Shown: positions 1 to 11,660 of the stretch, piece by piece
How the letters are laid out: each line of letters begins with the position of its first letter
Position numbering within the stretch: the first letter of the stretch is position 1
NCBI GenBank assembly: GCA_036583965.1
Contig: JAZBQD010000026.1
Coordinates: 2,477,400 to 2,541,399 of the forward strand
From: Prunella strophiata
Taxonomy: Eukaryota > Chordata > Aves > Passeriformes > Prunellidae
Reading direction: 5' to 3'
DNA: 64,000 nt
The notes under the pieces: model-generated
What the model was told of the DNA's origin: nothing
Databases searched by the model: none
Seen by the model: the letters and a program-made list of their open reading frames with translations, nothing else
Translations under genes and position numbers: made by a program

Positions 1-3000
1 TAAATAAATAACATTTCTGTTATTTAGAGACATGCAGATATCTTATAGAGTTATACAGAATACGTTTCATGCTAGAGAGAGGCTGAATTAAGGGGATTCC
101 AGGAATGAGGGTTGGTAAGCACAGGGTTGAACATGTCTTGAAGGTGAATCTTAAAATAGCAATATAAACATAAACAGAATGGCACAAGTCAGATTCTGAT
201 CCTCCACAAAGCACTGAAGGGCTCTGCAACACCATCAGTTGGACATCTGCACTCTCCTACTCTATCAGGAACCCAGGACTTAATTAATAATTGTCTGGAG
301 GAATCAGATTGAAAGATGCCAAGTCAAATATATTCCAATCTCTCTTTGAGAGAATGTAAGACTAAAAGATTCTAAACAATTTCTACTGATTTGTTCCTCC
401 TTTTATAGTGGAATTATGGCCACCAAAGCTCAGACTTTTTGATATCTACAGATCTGCAGTTTCAGTGTATCAAGAAAAGTATGAAATTTAGCAAGCAGCT
501 TGTTTTGAAGTAGTGTAAATGCAATAACACAGGAAGCAAGCAGCACAAAGCAGCACAAAAAGCCCTGCTTTCAAATAAAAGGTCTGGCCATCAGCTTTTT
601 AAGAAGCTGGACCTCATTAGAATCAACCATCTCTAGTCCTTGTGCTTGTAAATGCCACTGTGTGGACACATCTCTCCAGTAACTACTGTGCTAGTCTTGA
701 AAATAATTCAGTGCTTCTCTTCACTTAGAAGGTGGCTGTTAAAATGTGCAGCCAAAGAATGGTCATGCTGAAAGGTTCTAACCCACCTTCCACCCAGCCA
801 TGTGGAATATCACCAAGACAGACTTGCAAAGGATGTATTAAAAACAAACTATTATAAGTGCAAATTCCAGGAATTTATGATGCTGCTGAATGAAGCCACA
901 TAAATAATTCAGTATTAATAGGACTTTAAACCTTCCTAGATGTACTGAACCTGATAGAAAATGAACTTCAGCACCCGACTTTTACTTCCAAAAAAGTAAT
1001 GTATCTTTTCCCTTCCTTTCCTCTTGAAATTGATTCTCTTTCCTTCCTTTTACTAAACTGGTAAACTGCCAAAACCCCCAGCCTGGAGTCCTAGATCAAT
1101 AGCCTATAACCAGTTCCCCAGCAGTGATGTCCTTAAGGAGAAGGAAGGATCTTTCACTGCTTTCATTTCAAATATCCTGAAGCCTGCAGCAGACACCTTC
1201 TGACTAAGCCAGATCCAAGCACATTCTCCTCAGATGAAGGTTGTACTTCAGTGCTGGAGAGCACTGGGGATGTTTAAGAAAATAAAAGTCAAGTTGAATG
1301 TCTCAAAATACCTCCTTCTACACCTGCAAAATAAAAATTTCACACTTCTCCCTGTGACACCTGCTACATAAAGGAGGGTCAAGGATTCATGAGCATGCAG
1401 ACAGAAGCTTGGAGTTGCAAGAAAATACATTATATTCTTGGAAAATTAACTTGGGTTTAGTTCTGAGGCACAGTCACAGGCAGCACAAAGCTGGATGAGG
1501 AGCTGCCCTTTCAAACACTGTCTGTGATGTACAGAGATCCCAAACAACCCCAGAACCTGCTATCCCTTAGAGTTTCACACCTACATGTACACACACACAC
1601 ACTCACACACACACTTTTTAAGAACAGGTTTTTATTTCTGGAAAGTTGCTAGAGAAGCCTGATGGGATGTGCTGGCAGTCAGTGACCCAGAGGATCATCA
1701 GGCTTAGAAGGAATCCCAGATGGGTCAACCCAACCCATCATCTTCCTTCAGAGCAGAAGGGAGCTCACCATCCCTAAACTCCCCAAAAAGTGGTGTCAGT
1801 CTCTCACCTGCTGGGGCTGGTCACCTCCCCTGGCCCCTTCTCACATGGTTTTTCCTAAGCCTTCTCTGGCCTTATTGCCTAATCAAAATAATTGGTCCCT
1901 GTCCTTCCCCTAACAGTCCTTAAATATGTTTGCAGACATTTAGAGTTTTCTTTTGGTCTAGACTGAGCACGACCCTTGAGTTTTCCACAGAGATCCCAAA
2001 GGTTGATGATCTCCCTGGGGCTGAGAGCAGGGCCTGGCCTGGGCAGGTAACAGCTGCTGGGAGGACTCAGCCATGCCTTGGAATAAACCATCAACATAAC
2101 TCTGCCACTCACACAAACAGGTTCAAACATTCCTCACATTAGGGGGAAATTTCAGTTTCTCCAGACACACAACCATAACTTATTTATTGCTGCTCTGCCT
2201 CTGGAAGCCGTCTGCTCTTAAGAGAAGTACATTTGATTCTGCTGTAATATGTGGGCTAGAATGTGCATCCATATTTAAAAGGAGTTTAAACAAAGAGAAA
2301 AACTTCAGGAGAATACACCTACTAAAGGACCTGAAAGATCCTGATCTATTCAGTCAATCCAAAAATAAAAGAAAATAAAAAATTTGAGTGCAGTCTTTCA
2401 GAATGACTTTATAATGAAAGAGGAAATCATCCTGAACTTAGCAAAGGTATAATAAGAGCAAGTGCTCAAGTCCCAGCATTCAAACTAGAAATGAGATGGA
2501 AATTTTTCACAGACAGGTTACCAAGGAATGTGTCAAGATCTCAGTCACACAGGGTTCTTCAGTCTAGACCAAGGTCCTTCTAAAAGAGGCCACTTCAACC
2601 ACACGTGCAATATTAAGGACTGTTTATGCACCAGAGATCATAATATTAATTTCTGGGAATCAAGTCCCTGTTATACAATTTGCAGGTTTCCTTATGGGAA
2701 ATCAGCTACAGAATATTTGAAGACAGACCAGACTGCTGAGCTGTGAATTAGCTTAGAAGAAAACACCAAACTGCAATTCTATAAAATTTTATGAAGGGTA
2801 CTGCAATCTTTTCTTCTCCCATTTGTAACTGAATATCCTGCAGTTCTGGTAGGCAGACAGAAAAGGGAGGAGAGGAAATGGCTTTCTTAGTAAAATGCAG
2901 CCTGAAAGAAAAGCAGCCCATGGCATATTTAGAAACTTTTCCCAGATCTTTTTGCTCTCTTTTTCTCTCCTGATTTTTCTGTACTCCTTGAGGAAGGCCT

Positions 3001-4224
3001 GCTGGAAGCATCTGTTATTATCCTTCCCCTATCATCATAGGAGTAATGCACTAATTAGAACTCTCATTTGATCAAGCACAAGAGCTCCCACTTCCCTTCT
3101 GCTGTTTTGTCTCACTTGGTCCCTTCTCCCATCCCACTCTCCCTGTAGTTTTCCTCTCTCAAAGTCTATTTTTTGGTTTTATGGGTTATTGGTTGGCAAT
3201 TAGACATCTCTGTTATTAGAAAGGTTTCCCCAATTCTTGAATGAACACTTCAGGCAATGGAATTCTTTCCTTTACCTTATTAATATCAAATACTACAGTT
3301 GTTGTGGTGACCACAAGGTAAATTAAATCAGATGTTTTTGGGATCTAAAAGTGGTTTATAGTCTGAGTACCTGTTAGCAATGGAGGGCAATAAATAAATA
3401 AATAAAGCCCCACAGCTGGAGTAATTTACAAAACATAATAGGGAAAAATTGGCCTTGGCTGTTAGAAATCAGAGCATTAAAAGGGTGTCACGCAGCACAA
3501 GGTTAAGGCCTATTAAAACATTGTAATTTTGCAGCCTTTAATGTTATCAGCATTTTCCACTTGAAGCTGCCAGATAATAACTAAGAGTGGACAGCAAATA
3601 TCGTGCCTTTACTGTCAGGGCATGTGCAGAGATTATCCCCAGCCTGAACAGAAAATCCATTCCCTGCATGGAGGTGAGGACCAGGGGATGTCCCCTCTGT
3701 GCTGGGGTGATCCTGCCATGCTCAGAGAGGTGCCAGTGCCCCCTGCCCTGGCAGCCAGGCACGGGGCAGCCCCAGGAGCTGCCTCACTTTGTCTCCTCCT
3801 CTGAGCCTTGCTGAGCAAAGAAACAGCAGCATGGGTTTCAAAGTCAAACAAGAAGCCATAGGGTGACGTTTGGCAGTTGGGATTATTTTTTCCCTCCTTG
3901 AAAAGATCTTGTATTTGTCCTTATCTTTAACTGAATGTTGGCTCTGGGCTCGTGTTTAGTTCACACACTGCTCCGTTGGCTGGGGAATAATTTTGGTGGA
4001 TGTTTTCCTCCACAAGCTCAGAGAGCAGAGGTGCAGCAGACACCCCAACAGCCAGGGGAGCTGAGCAGCCCCTCTGACAAACCAGAAAAACCAAGAGTTT
4101 CATGTTCTCAGGGGTTATTCCTCGTGCTGGGCAGTAACTGCAGCAGCCCCTGTGCTCAGAGCTGCAGGACAGCAAAGCACAATGTACAGAGGCATTGCCA
4201 TGGCACAGCACAATGTACAAGAGA
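1..4224. other. Unannotated AT-rich DNA, no gene seen
   Basis: No exon, RNA gene or intact mobile element could be supported here. The open frames are short (under 153 codons), lack recognisable domains and overlap one another on both strands, as expected by chance. Two GC-richer patches lie near 3640-3810 and 4010-4180 and carry no recognised repeat. A 13-base direct repeat containing CACAATGTACA occurs near 4177 and 4208, just before the CR1 element that follows. The AT-rich stretch 3440-3620 keeps a few CpGs among TAAT-type words and could be regulatory, but only conservation data would show this. Confidence 0.6.
1589..1614. repeat. (AC)n microsatellite
   Basis: A run of AC dinucleotides interrupted once by a T (ACTC) near its middle. 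It is a simple-sequence repeat of about 13 units. The interruption would be expected to lower its slippage rate. Confidence 0.95.
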
Positions 4225-4650
4225 CATCAAGCCACTGGGGAGTGTCCAAAGGAGGCCACGAGGATGGGAAGGGTCTGGAGGGGTTTGATGAGGAACAGCT
4301 GAAGGTGCTTGGTTTGTTCAGCTTAGAAAAGAGGAGGCTGAGGGGAGACCCCACTGCACTCTTCAGCATCCTCCAGGGGGGCAGCAGAGGGGCAGTGCTG
4401 ATCTCTTCACTCATGGCCTGGGACAGGACTCAAGGGATCAGCATGAAGGACAGGTTTAGGTTGGAGATCAGGGAAAGGTTCCTCACCCAGAGGGTGCTGG
4501 GCACAGCCCTGAGGCTGCCAGAGCTCCAGGAGGGTTTGGATAATGCTCCCAGGGATGCCCAGGGTGGGATTGCTGGGGTTGGGGCCAGGAGCTGGACTGG
4601 GGGACCCTGAGGGGTCCCTTCCAACTCAGGATGTTTTATGATTCTAGGAT
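4225..4650 (+). mobile_element. CR1 LINE fragment, 3' end intact
   Basis: This is a 5'-truncated CR1 non-LTR retrotransposon copy in sense orientation. In order it shows the end of the reverse-transcriptase reading frame (the TTCAGCTTAGAAAAGAGGAGGCT block corresponding to CR1's conserved 'tttagcctggagaagaggag'), the block around GGTTTAGGTTGGAGATCAGG, the 'ttcctcacccagagggt' segment, and the 3' UTR ending in 'cccttccaactcaggat'. It finishes with TTTTATGATTCTAGGAT, a form of CR1's terminal ATTCTATG repeat, with no poly-A tail. Truncation at the 5' end is normal for CR1. A 152-codon open frame (4152-4610) runs through it but starts outside the element and is not the CR1 protein frame as a unit, so no coding function is claimed. 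Confidence 0.9.
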
Positions 4651-5301
4651 AGAGCCAACACTCTGCAGAAGAGCCAGCCAGACTCACCCACTCTGCCCAC
4701 AGCCACGCTTGCTGGGGCTGGTACTTGGCTTTGTTCAAGATTTCTGGTCTCAGGGATCCCCCCCTGTTCTTGGGACCTCCACACATCAGGTGGAGCTCCT
4801 GCAGGACCTGAGCACTTTATTCTCCCCAAAAGCTCCTTCCTACAGCACAATGTTGCAGTTTAGGTAAAGAATTAGTGAAACTTTTCCAGTTATTGACATC
4901 AGTAAATAAGAATAGAGCAGCACTTCCCAAAGGAAGCAGGATACATAGAGAAATCTATGAAAAGTTCTTCTGCCTTTACAAAAAATTTGCCTTTATCTCT
5001 TTCCTCAGAGTTCTGTGAATCACTTAAACTCTGTAACACCATAGAAGATGGAAATATCTATCATGAGAAAAGTTATATAGTTGTTAAACAATATCAAGGA
5101 CTAATAAGGAAAAAAATATCAATAATGAGTCAGTGCTTTAAGAACCAGGCAATGTTGCATCTGTATGAGATGGATGAAGCTGCTGCAGCACTGGGTAGGG
5201 AGGGGCTGTTCCTTGGCAGGGAAAGGCAGCAGAGGGTGTAATGCTCAGGAACTCCACTATCCCTTGCCCAGCACAACACCATAGTTCAGAGAATAAAAAG
5301 G

Positions 5302-5316
5302 AAAAAAAAAAAAAAA
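5302..5316. repeat. Poly-A tract (15 nt)
   Basis: Uninterrupted run of 15 A. No retrotransposon body was recognised next to it. Confidence 0.9.
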
Positions 5317-5922
5317 GATGGAAAAACAAGGCAAGAAAAGATGATCTTGGCTGAGCACATACAGGGTATCTTGAATAAGTGATATTTAAGTCATGTTCTT
5401 GTTTATTCTTTTAAACATGCTTGTGGTGAGCAATCGTTCACCTGCTATAAATTACAAGCAACTGATAAGTCTCCATTTATGAGTCTCCAGTCAACAGCAC
5501 TCATGCTAAAAAAACCAAAAAAACAAATGCAAAAGCAAAGCCATCCAGAACCAACAGCATTTTTCCAGAGCTGGACCACATAGAAAAGTTTCCAAAGCAG
5601 ATATGTAGCAGATTTCTTACAATTTAGTAGCTCAGAAGAGTCCCAAAGGGTCAGGCAAATTTCACTCTCCATCCATTCTATTGTAGTTCTTTGCTAGATG
5701 TAAGTTTAATACTAAAAATAAATTAATCTGTATGCTTGAAGCCTGTTCCTTTTAATCTTAATGAGTTATGATTTTATACAGTGTAGAACCTTATCCAGAG
5801 TACCTTTAAAAATTGAAAGGAGTAAGATCAGAGAGCTGAGAATATGAAGTGGGGTTTTATCCAACATATGACTTGATGTTTCCAACTAGTATTCCGTGCT
5901 AAGAAGGGGAAAATGAGCCATT

Positions 5923-5938
5923 AAAAAAAAAAAAAAAA
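5923..5938. repeat. Poly-A tract (16 nt)
   Basis: Uninterrupted run of 16 A. No polyadenylation signal was seen in the preceding 40 bases. Confidence 0.9.
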
Positions 5939-8900
5939 GTATTTTCATAGGAGATCTCCACAAATATGTTACCTCTGCTGACCTTTAGATAAAGGTAAAA
6001 AGGTTAATGCAATAGTTTGGAAATTATTAGCCTGAAAAAGGACCAATGACCTTCTCAGGGTTGTTCCCAGATTTCTCAGCATAGCTTCTAATTCCTGGGA
6101 GATCATTTGAGCTGTGCAGAGACCTTACTTAGTCAGAGTCAAAATATTTTTCTGCCTTTGTAGTGGCCCTCCGAATCTATAAAATGTGGAGTTTCCTTTT
6201 GTTCCACCTCCACCCCTAGCTGGGGAGGGTGCCAGTGCAGCTTTCATTCATGGGGCTGCAGATTTTCCGACCCTACGCCGTACCGGAAAGAACAACAGGG
6301 ATTGACTTCTCCCTGACACGTCCTCTCATTCTCAGGGTTTGTCCATCAGCTCCCTGGGTGCATCAAACAATGCAAGTTCATTTCATCCATTTACATCACT
6401 GCTCAGTTTAGGCCAAGAGTTAGGAAACTCCTGATTTAAGTCATGGCAGTATTGATAATGGAGACCCAAACGAGGAGCACACAAGAAATGCAGAGTTCTG
6501 GGTTCTTTCTTAGCTCTTCAATAACCTGAAATCCAGCTTGAGCAAACAATTAGATTTATTTATGCCACAATTTGCTTTTAAAGTTGGAAAGTAAAATATC
6601 TCTGGGATGGATGCAAGTCTCAGACACTTTCACAAAAACCCCTTTAGAAGTTGGACTGGGCAGTGCCAGCCTGTAAAGAAACATGGAATGACACCTGAAT
6701 GGGGCAAATTTCAAAGCAGGATGCTCAGTAATAGCAGCAATACTATTCTGAAGCAGAAATTCCTTACAATTCCAGTCCCTTAGCTTTTCAGATCTAGATT
6801 CCTCTCAACCCAAGTTCTGCCAACTTGTCATTCAGCAAAACACACAAATAGAAACCCCAAGAGAGATCTCAGTTTTGATGCACCATGAAACACTGTCATT
6901 TAATTCTTCAGTCCTTCTGTCCAGCCCTAGAAACTGAAATTTCCTTTAAAATAAAAACTACTGCAAAGCAGTATTGCTACCTACATCATATACACAGTGC
7001 ACCCTGTGCAGAAGGAAAAGCTGACACAACCTGCACAATCTCCTTTGAAGGGAGGGGTTTTTCTGAGGATTTATTTTTCACAGTCTCATCACAGCAGAGC
7101 TGGTTCCTGGTCTCTGCCACGCCGTGGTGGTGGCAGTAACCCAGCACAGCCACAGGCTGCCATCAGCCTTTTAAAAGCTTTTCCTGGTGATGCTGCTCTT
7201 TCCCCAGGAGCCAGAGGAAGGCTGAGGGCAGGGTTCAGCCCCAGTGCTCTGCCAGCCCTGTCAGGGGAGATCAGGACTCCCCACCAGGACAAGGACTGTC
7301 TAGAAATGAGGCACACCAATAATGGTGACACACAATCCAACTTCAGGAGTTCAGATGATTTCTTTGCTCTCACCTGTATGATTCCCAGTATTAACCACAG
7401 TTCACTGGTGTAATAGTGCAAACTCTTTTCCATCTGAGCTCTGCTAAAAAGGCAAATGGTATCTCAAGGAGCAAGTTGACCCCATTATCAGAGCCTTTGG
7501 GAGTTAAGAGAGCAGCCAGCAGTGGAGCCAGCCAAAATGCCTGAGCTGAGGCCAGCTAAGAAGCCAGCCAGGCAAATCCAAGGTTGCTGGAAAAATACAT
7601 TCTGGAGCTCAGTGTCTGGGACCCCGAGCTACTATGCACACCCTGCTTTAGTGGCTGTGGGTGTTGGCTTGAACAGAGCAGCACAGAAGAGAGGGTGAAC
7701 AGGAGAAGCAAATTAGACTGGAGTTACATAAAAGGCCTATTGACTTTTTAATGACTTTGTTACTTGGAAGTAGCAGGTATATTTACCAGAACATAATCTC
7801 CTCTTTTACAGTAAAAGGTTTTTTTTACAGGGAAAAGATATGTAAAAAGGGATCTTACAATATATCATCATAAAAGTGCAGAGGGATAGAAAAGCACAAG
7901 AGAAGTGGGATGAACCTGTCTACTTACAGTCTTTCCAAGCTTTGGAAAGTGTATTTTTCAGTCACTGTTGAGCATTATTGCTCTTTAAAGCCAATTGAGA
8001 GAAGACCTTTGCCACCAAAAGTAGTAGAAAGCAAGAAGATTTATTAGGTTCACAAATTATTATTCACTCACTTCCAGATCTTTATTTTAATAATAAAGAA
8101 AATTATGTATGATTTTTAAAATGCAGTGTAGATGGCAGGACACAAGATAACTCAGAGACACAAAGTCTGTCCTCCCACTTATTCCAGGAACTGCATTTTG
8201 AGGGACTTCTGTTGGTGGGATCCCTGCTTCAAGCTTAGCCAAACACCAGGATGGTGTCATGGCAATGTCCACGCCTGTGAGCACTGTGACACAAGTTGAT
8301 ATCCAGCTACAATCAGTGGATCAATCTTACCTTGCTGTACTGAAGTGCTGACCTGTCCTAAGAAGATAGGACCACCTAATGCACAGAGCATGGCAACCCC
8401 TAAGAAATCTGATGAAATTAAAAAGTCACAATCCTAGATCAGAGTAAAGCTATTTCTAAAAGCACTGCTCTGTTTTTACCTCTGCCATCAGGTCTCAGCT
8501 CATCACTGGAAATCTGTACTTCCATGAAATTATTAAAGTCTTGAAAAAATGTTTGTTCCAGGGATCTCTGCTCCCTTTTCTAGGGAAGCATTTTGCTGAA
8601 GCACTGTGTAAGAGGAAAAAAACCTATGCCTAGAGCAGCTACAGAAATGAGAATCCCATAAGAATCTTGGGAAACTGAAAAGTAGGTGGAAATATCTGAT
8701 ACAGCTTGGGGCTAAACCACAGTGTTAAGTCCATGGCCACTTTTTAGAGCATACAGCTTTTCACTCCTGTGCCATCTGAAGCTCAGGGCATAACACCTGT
8801 CCAAGAGCTCAGGCTGAGGTTTGGACTCAGCTCCTGGCCTAAGGGAACAGAAGATGATTAAGACACGAGACAGAAGGCCTCAAGCAGAAAGAAAATAGCC

Positions 8901-11218
8901 TGAGTTAGAAGCCTGCAGCAAAACAGAGCATAAGGTGCTCAGAAATGTTTCCAAAGATTGTCAGTGCTTGCAGTGCTTCAGGTTGGAGTGAATTAGCACA
9001 GATCAGGTGAAGGAGACTGCTACACAAAAATATCCTGTAACACAAAACTTTCCTGCTGTCAGAAATGCTCTTTTTAATCATTAGTACTTTAGCAAGAAAA
9101 CACATGTGCACATGCACACAAGTTTAACGTTTCTCTGAAAGTCTGATCTCTTGTACTTTAGACCAAACAGAAAACACAGAGCAGGCCAAATTCTGACCAG
9201 AATCTGCAGCAAAGTTCAGCTGATCTGTGGTGTTGAAAGCCCATTGCTGCTTAAAACAAGTATTTTACAAGGCAGTGAAATAAACTTTAGATAAACACAG
9301 GCAACTGTTGCTTTGGCATGGAGGAGACCGACTCGCTGCAGAAATATTACTCCTGTTTTCTGCTCCCCAGACCAAGGAGAGAACACCACTGTGCAGAGGA
9401 CACTGAGACTTCTGGCAGGAGAATGTTACACATCCACAAATGTCAGAACAGAGCTACAGCAGCCTTGAGTGAGCAGGAAGATGAGAGGCCACTGGAGAAA
9501 TGGTCTTGTGTCAGCAAAAAGTCATTGAGAGTGTTTGTCATGGGAGGCTGAATATTGCTGCTTTCCCTGGAGGATGGAGGATTTCCAAAAGAAAGGAAAT
9601 GTGGGGATGTTTCCTCTGGCCCCTGGTGAAGTCCCTTCTAGGGCTGGAAGCTGTACAAGCCTGGAGGAGTGTCTGGGAAGGTGGCAGTGCCATCAGGGAG
9701 TTCTGCACACTGAATTATGCACACAGAACACACTCAGCATCGTTTGCACATTTTGCTGCTAAAAAAGAAGGGTGTCAGCCCTGCCTCTAATTTCCAAGTT
9801 CCTCCTTTATGGTCACACTCAAGAGAGGAACAATCTCCATAAAGACACAAAAAGAACTGAAGCAATCGAGCAATTCAAGGTGCAATCATTAATTTCCTTC
9901 TGCTGAAGCAACAACCTCTGCCCCAAAGACAGCCAAGAGACCCAGGTACAACAACTTCAAATCCTCTGGCAAATATTTCCTATTATTTCTTTTGCTAAAG
10001 CCCTGAAATTGTCTTTGCAATGGTCCTCTGGGGATATATCTGGGGATGTTTCAATGCTTGAAAGCACCCATTTCTAGCTTCAGTAAGAGAACAGATGTTT
10101 GGCATTGAACTTGTGCTTCCCATATTGCCTGTGCCACACAACCCAGGGCAATGTGCATGAGAAGCAAGGCAGGGCACTGGATTTTCACTTCAACATTAAT
10201 CACAAGGGAAAAATCAAACCAACAAATGCTTCAAAATATAGGGCACATTCATTCACAAGGAAAATCTGGTTAATCTTTGCAGTATTTACCTTGATAAAAT
10301 TACACTTTTAAACTAAAAGGGCAAGAAAGAAGGAAGAGAAGCCATTTTTTTCAAGTTTGAATCTTCCTCGTGCAATGCCAGAAGTCACAGATGATCACTG
10401 CTTGTCTCCCATCTTTTTTATTTGGAGGTTACCATTAACAACAGACAGTTACACCAAGACCTGGATAAGTACTTTTCTAACTTTAAAACCAAACAAAATA
10501 CACTCAACTGTAGTTCACCTCTATATTACTGTGAGGAACAAAACACAAGAGGTTTGCCAAGCAGAGTGCTGAGGCAATTGGACAGCAACCTGAGAGCCAA
10601 CCTAACACCTTTTTGGTAAAAAAATAATCAACTTGCATTTATTGATATTATTTGTGATGGTGAATAAATGTTAGGTATTTACTTTTATGACTGAATAATC
10701 CATGTACTTAAACTGTCCCTTCTACTCATTTCATTTTTCTCACTGTGGGTGGCCAAAAATTTCAAAGCAACATTATCATGCATCATTTGATCTAATGGAA
10801 TGGATATATTTTTGCCTTCCAGATAAAATTTTCAAATTTATATCTAACTCTCTCTATATATACATCTCTGGAACAAACAAACACTCAACATTTTTCATAG
10901 GAACCTGTAAGTAATGCATTTTTCTAACCAGCTGTCTATTTAAAGTTGGAACTCCCTAGAACTAGAATGGGCAGACCCAGATCTTTTTAAAAAGCCACCT
11001 GAAGTTATGCTAAACACACATTTAAGAAAAAAGGGATCAGCCACTGAATCTGGGCCACAGAAAAGTGGCCATGAACCTCTTAGGTAACCATGTTCTAAAA
11101 AGAACTCCAAGCCAACCTGGACATGCTGGATCTCATTATCAAACATTTCACAGTTGTAGGAGACATGAGTCAATATGAAAACACTGGTGTAAAAGCAGAG
11201 CAAAGGAGCTATTTATTA

Positions 11219-11660
11219 TCATAGAATCACTGAATGGTTTGGGTTGGAAGGGACCTTTAAGCTCATCTCATTCTGTTCTCCCTGCCATGGGCAGGGACAC
11301 CTTCCACTGTCCCAGGCTGCTCCAAGCCCTGTCCAGCCTGGCCTTGGGCACTGCCAGGGATCCAGGGGCAGCCACAGCTGCTCTGGGCACCCTGTGCCAG
11401 GGCCTGCCCACCCTCACAGGGGGAATTTCTACTCAATATCCCATCTAACCCTGCCTTCTGGCAGTTTAAAACCATTTCTCTTTGTTCTATGACTACAGAT
11501 CCCAATCTCAAGTGCCTCTCCAGCTCTCTTGGAGCCCTTTAGGTACCAAAAGGCTGCAATAAAGTCCCCTGGGGTCTTCTCTTCTCCAGGCTGAACACCC
11601 CCAGCTCTCACAGCCTTTCCCCACAGGAGAGGTGTTCCAATCCCTCAGTGGCACTCAGAA
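11219..11660 (-). mobile_element. CR1 LINE fragment, 3' end intact
   Basis: A CR1 copy in antisense orientation, the best preserved in the window. Read on the plus strand it begins with TCATAGAATCA, the reverse complement of CR1's terminal octamer. It continues through the classic 'tggtttgggttggaagggacc' and 'ccctgccatgggcagggacacct' segments of the 3' UTR, then 'ccagcctggccttgggcactgccaggga'. Beyond that it reaches the end of the reverse-transcriptase frame ('agtttaaaaccatttctctttgttctat', 'tcttctcttctccaggctgaaca'). The 5' side is lost at about 11660, after a segment related to 'cacaggagaggtgttccaatccctc'. Similarity to the remembered songbird CR1 consensus is high, suggesting a fairly recent insertion. 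It encodes no intact protein. Confidence 0.95.

Larger units (their letters stand above)
4651..11218. other. Unannotated DNA with poly-A tracts and a CpG cluster
   Basis: No gene or mobile element is recognised. Poly-A runs of 15 and 16 bases lie at 5302-5316 and 5923-5938. Neither has a clear AATAAA signal and retrocopy body upstream, so they are treated as simple repeats. A TATAAAA word at 6178-6184 is followed by CpG-containing sequence up to about 6322. A GC-richer patch at 7090-7290 has no recognised origin. The longest open frames (138 and 114 codons, opposite strands around 7.0-7.4 kb) overlap each other and lie in that patch, which suggests compositional artefacts. Confidence 0.55.

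Noticed and set aside
3737..3749. CTCF-like word GGGCAGGGGGCACT on the minus strand
   Set aside because: Only about 10 of 13 core positions match, with three mismatches in the left half. It lies in a generally C-rich patch where such words are frequent.
4152..4610. 152-codon frame over the CR1 at 4225
   Set aside because: It begins in unrelated upstream DNA and continues into the CR1 3' UTR. It is a by-product of the element's GC-rich sequence.
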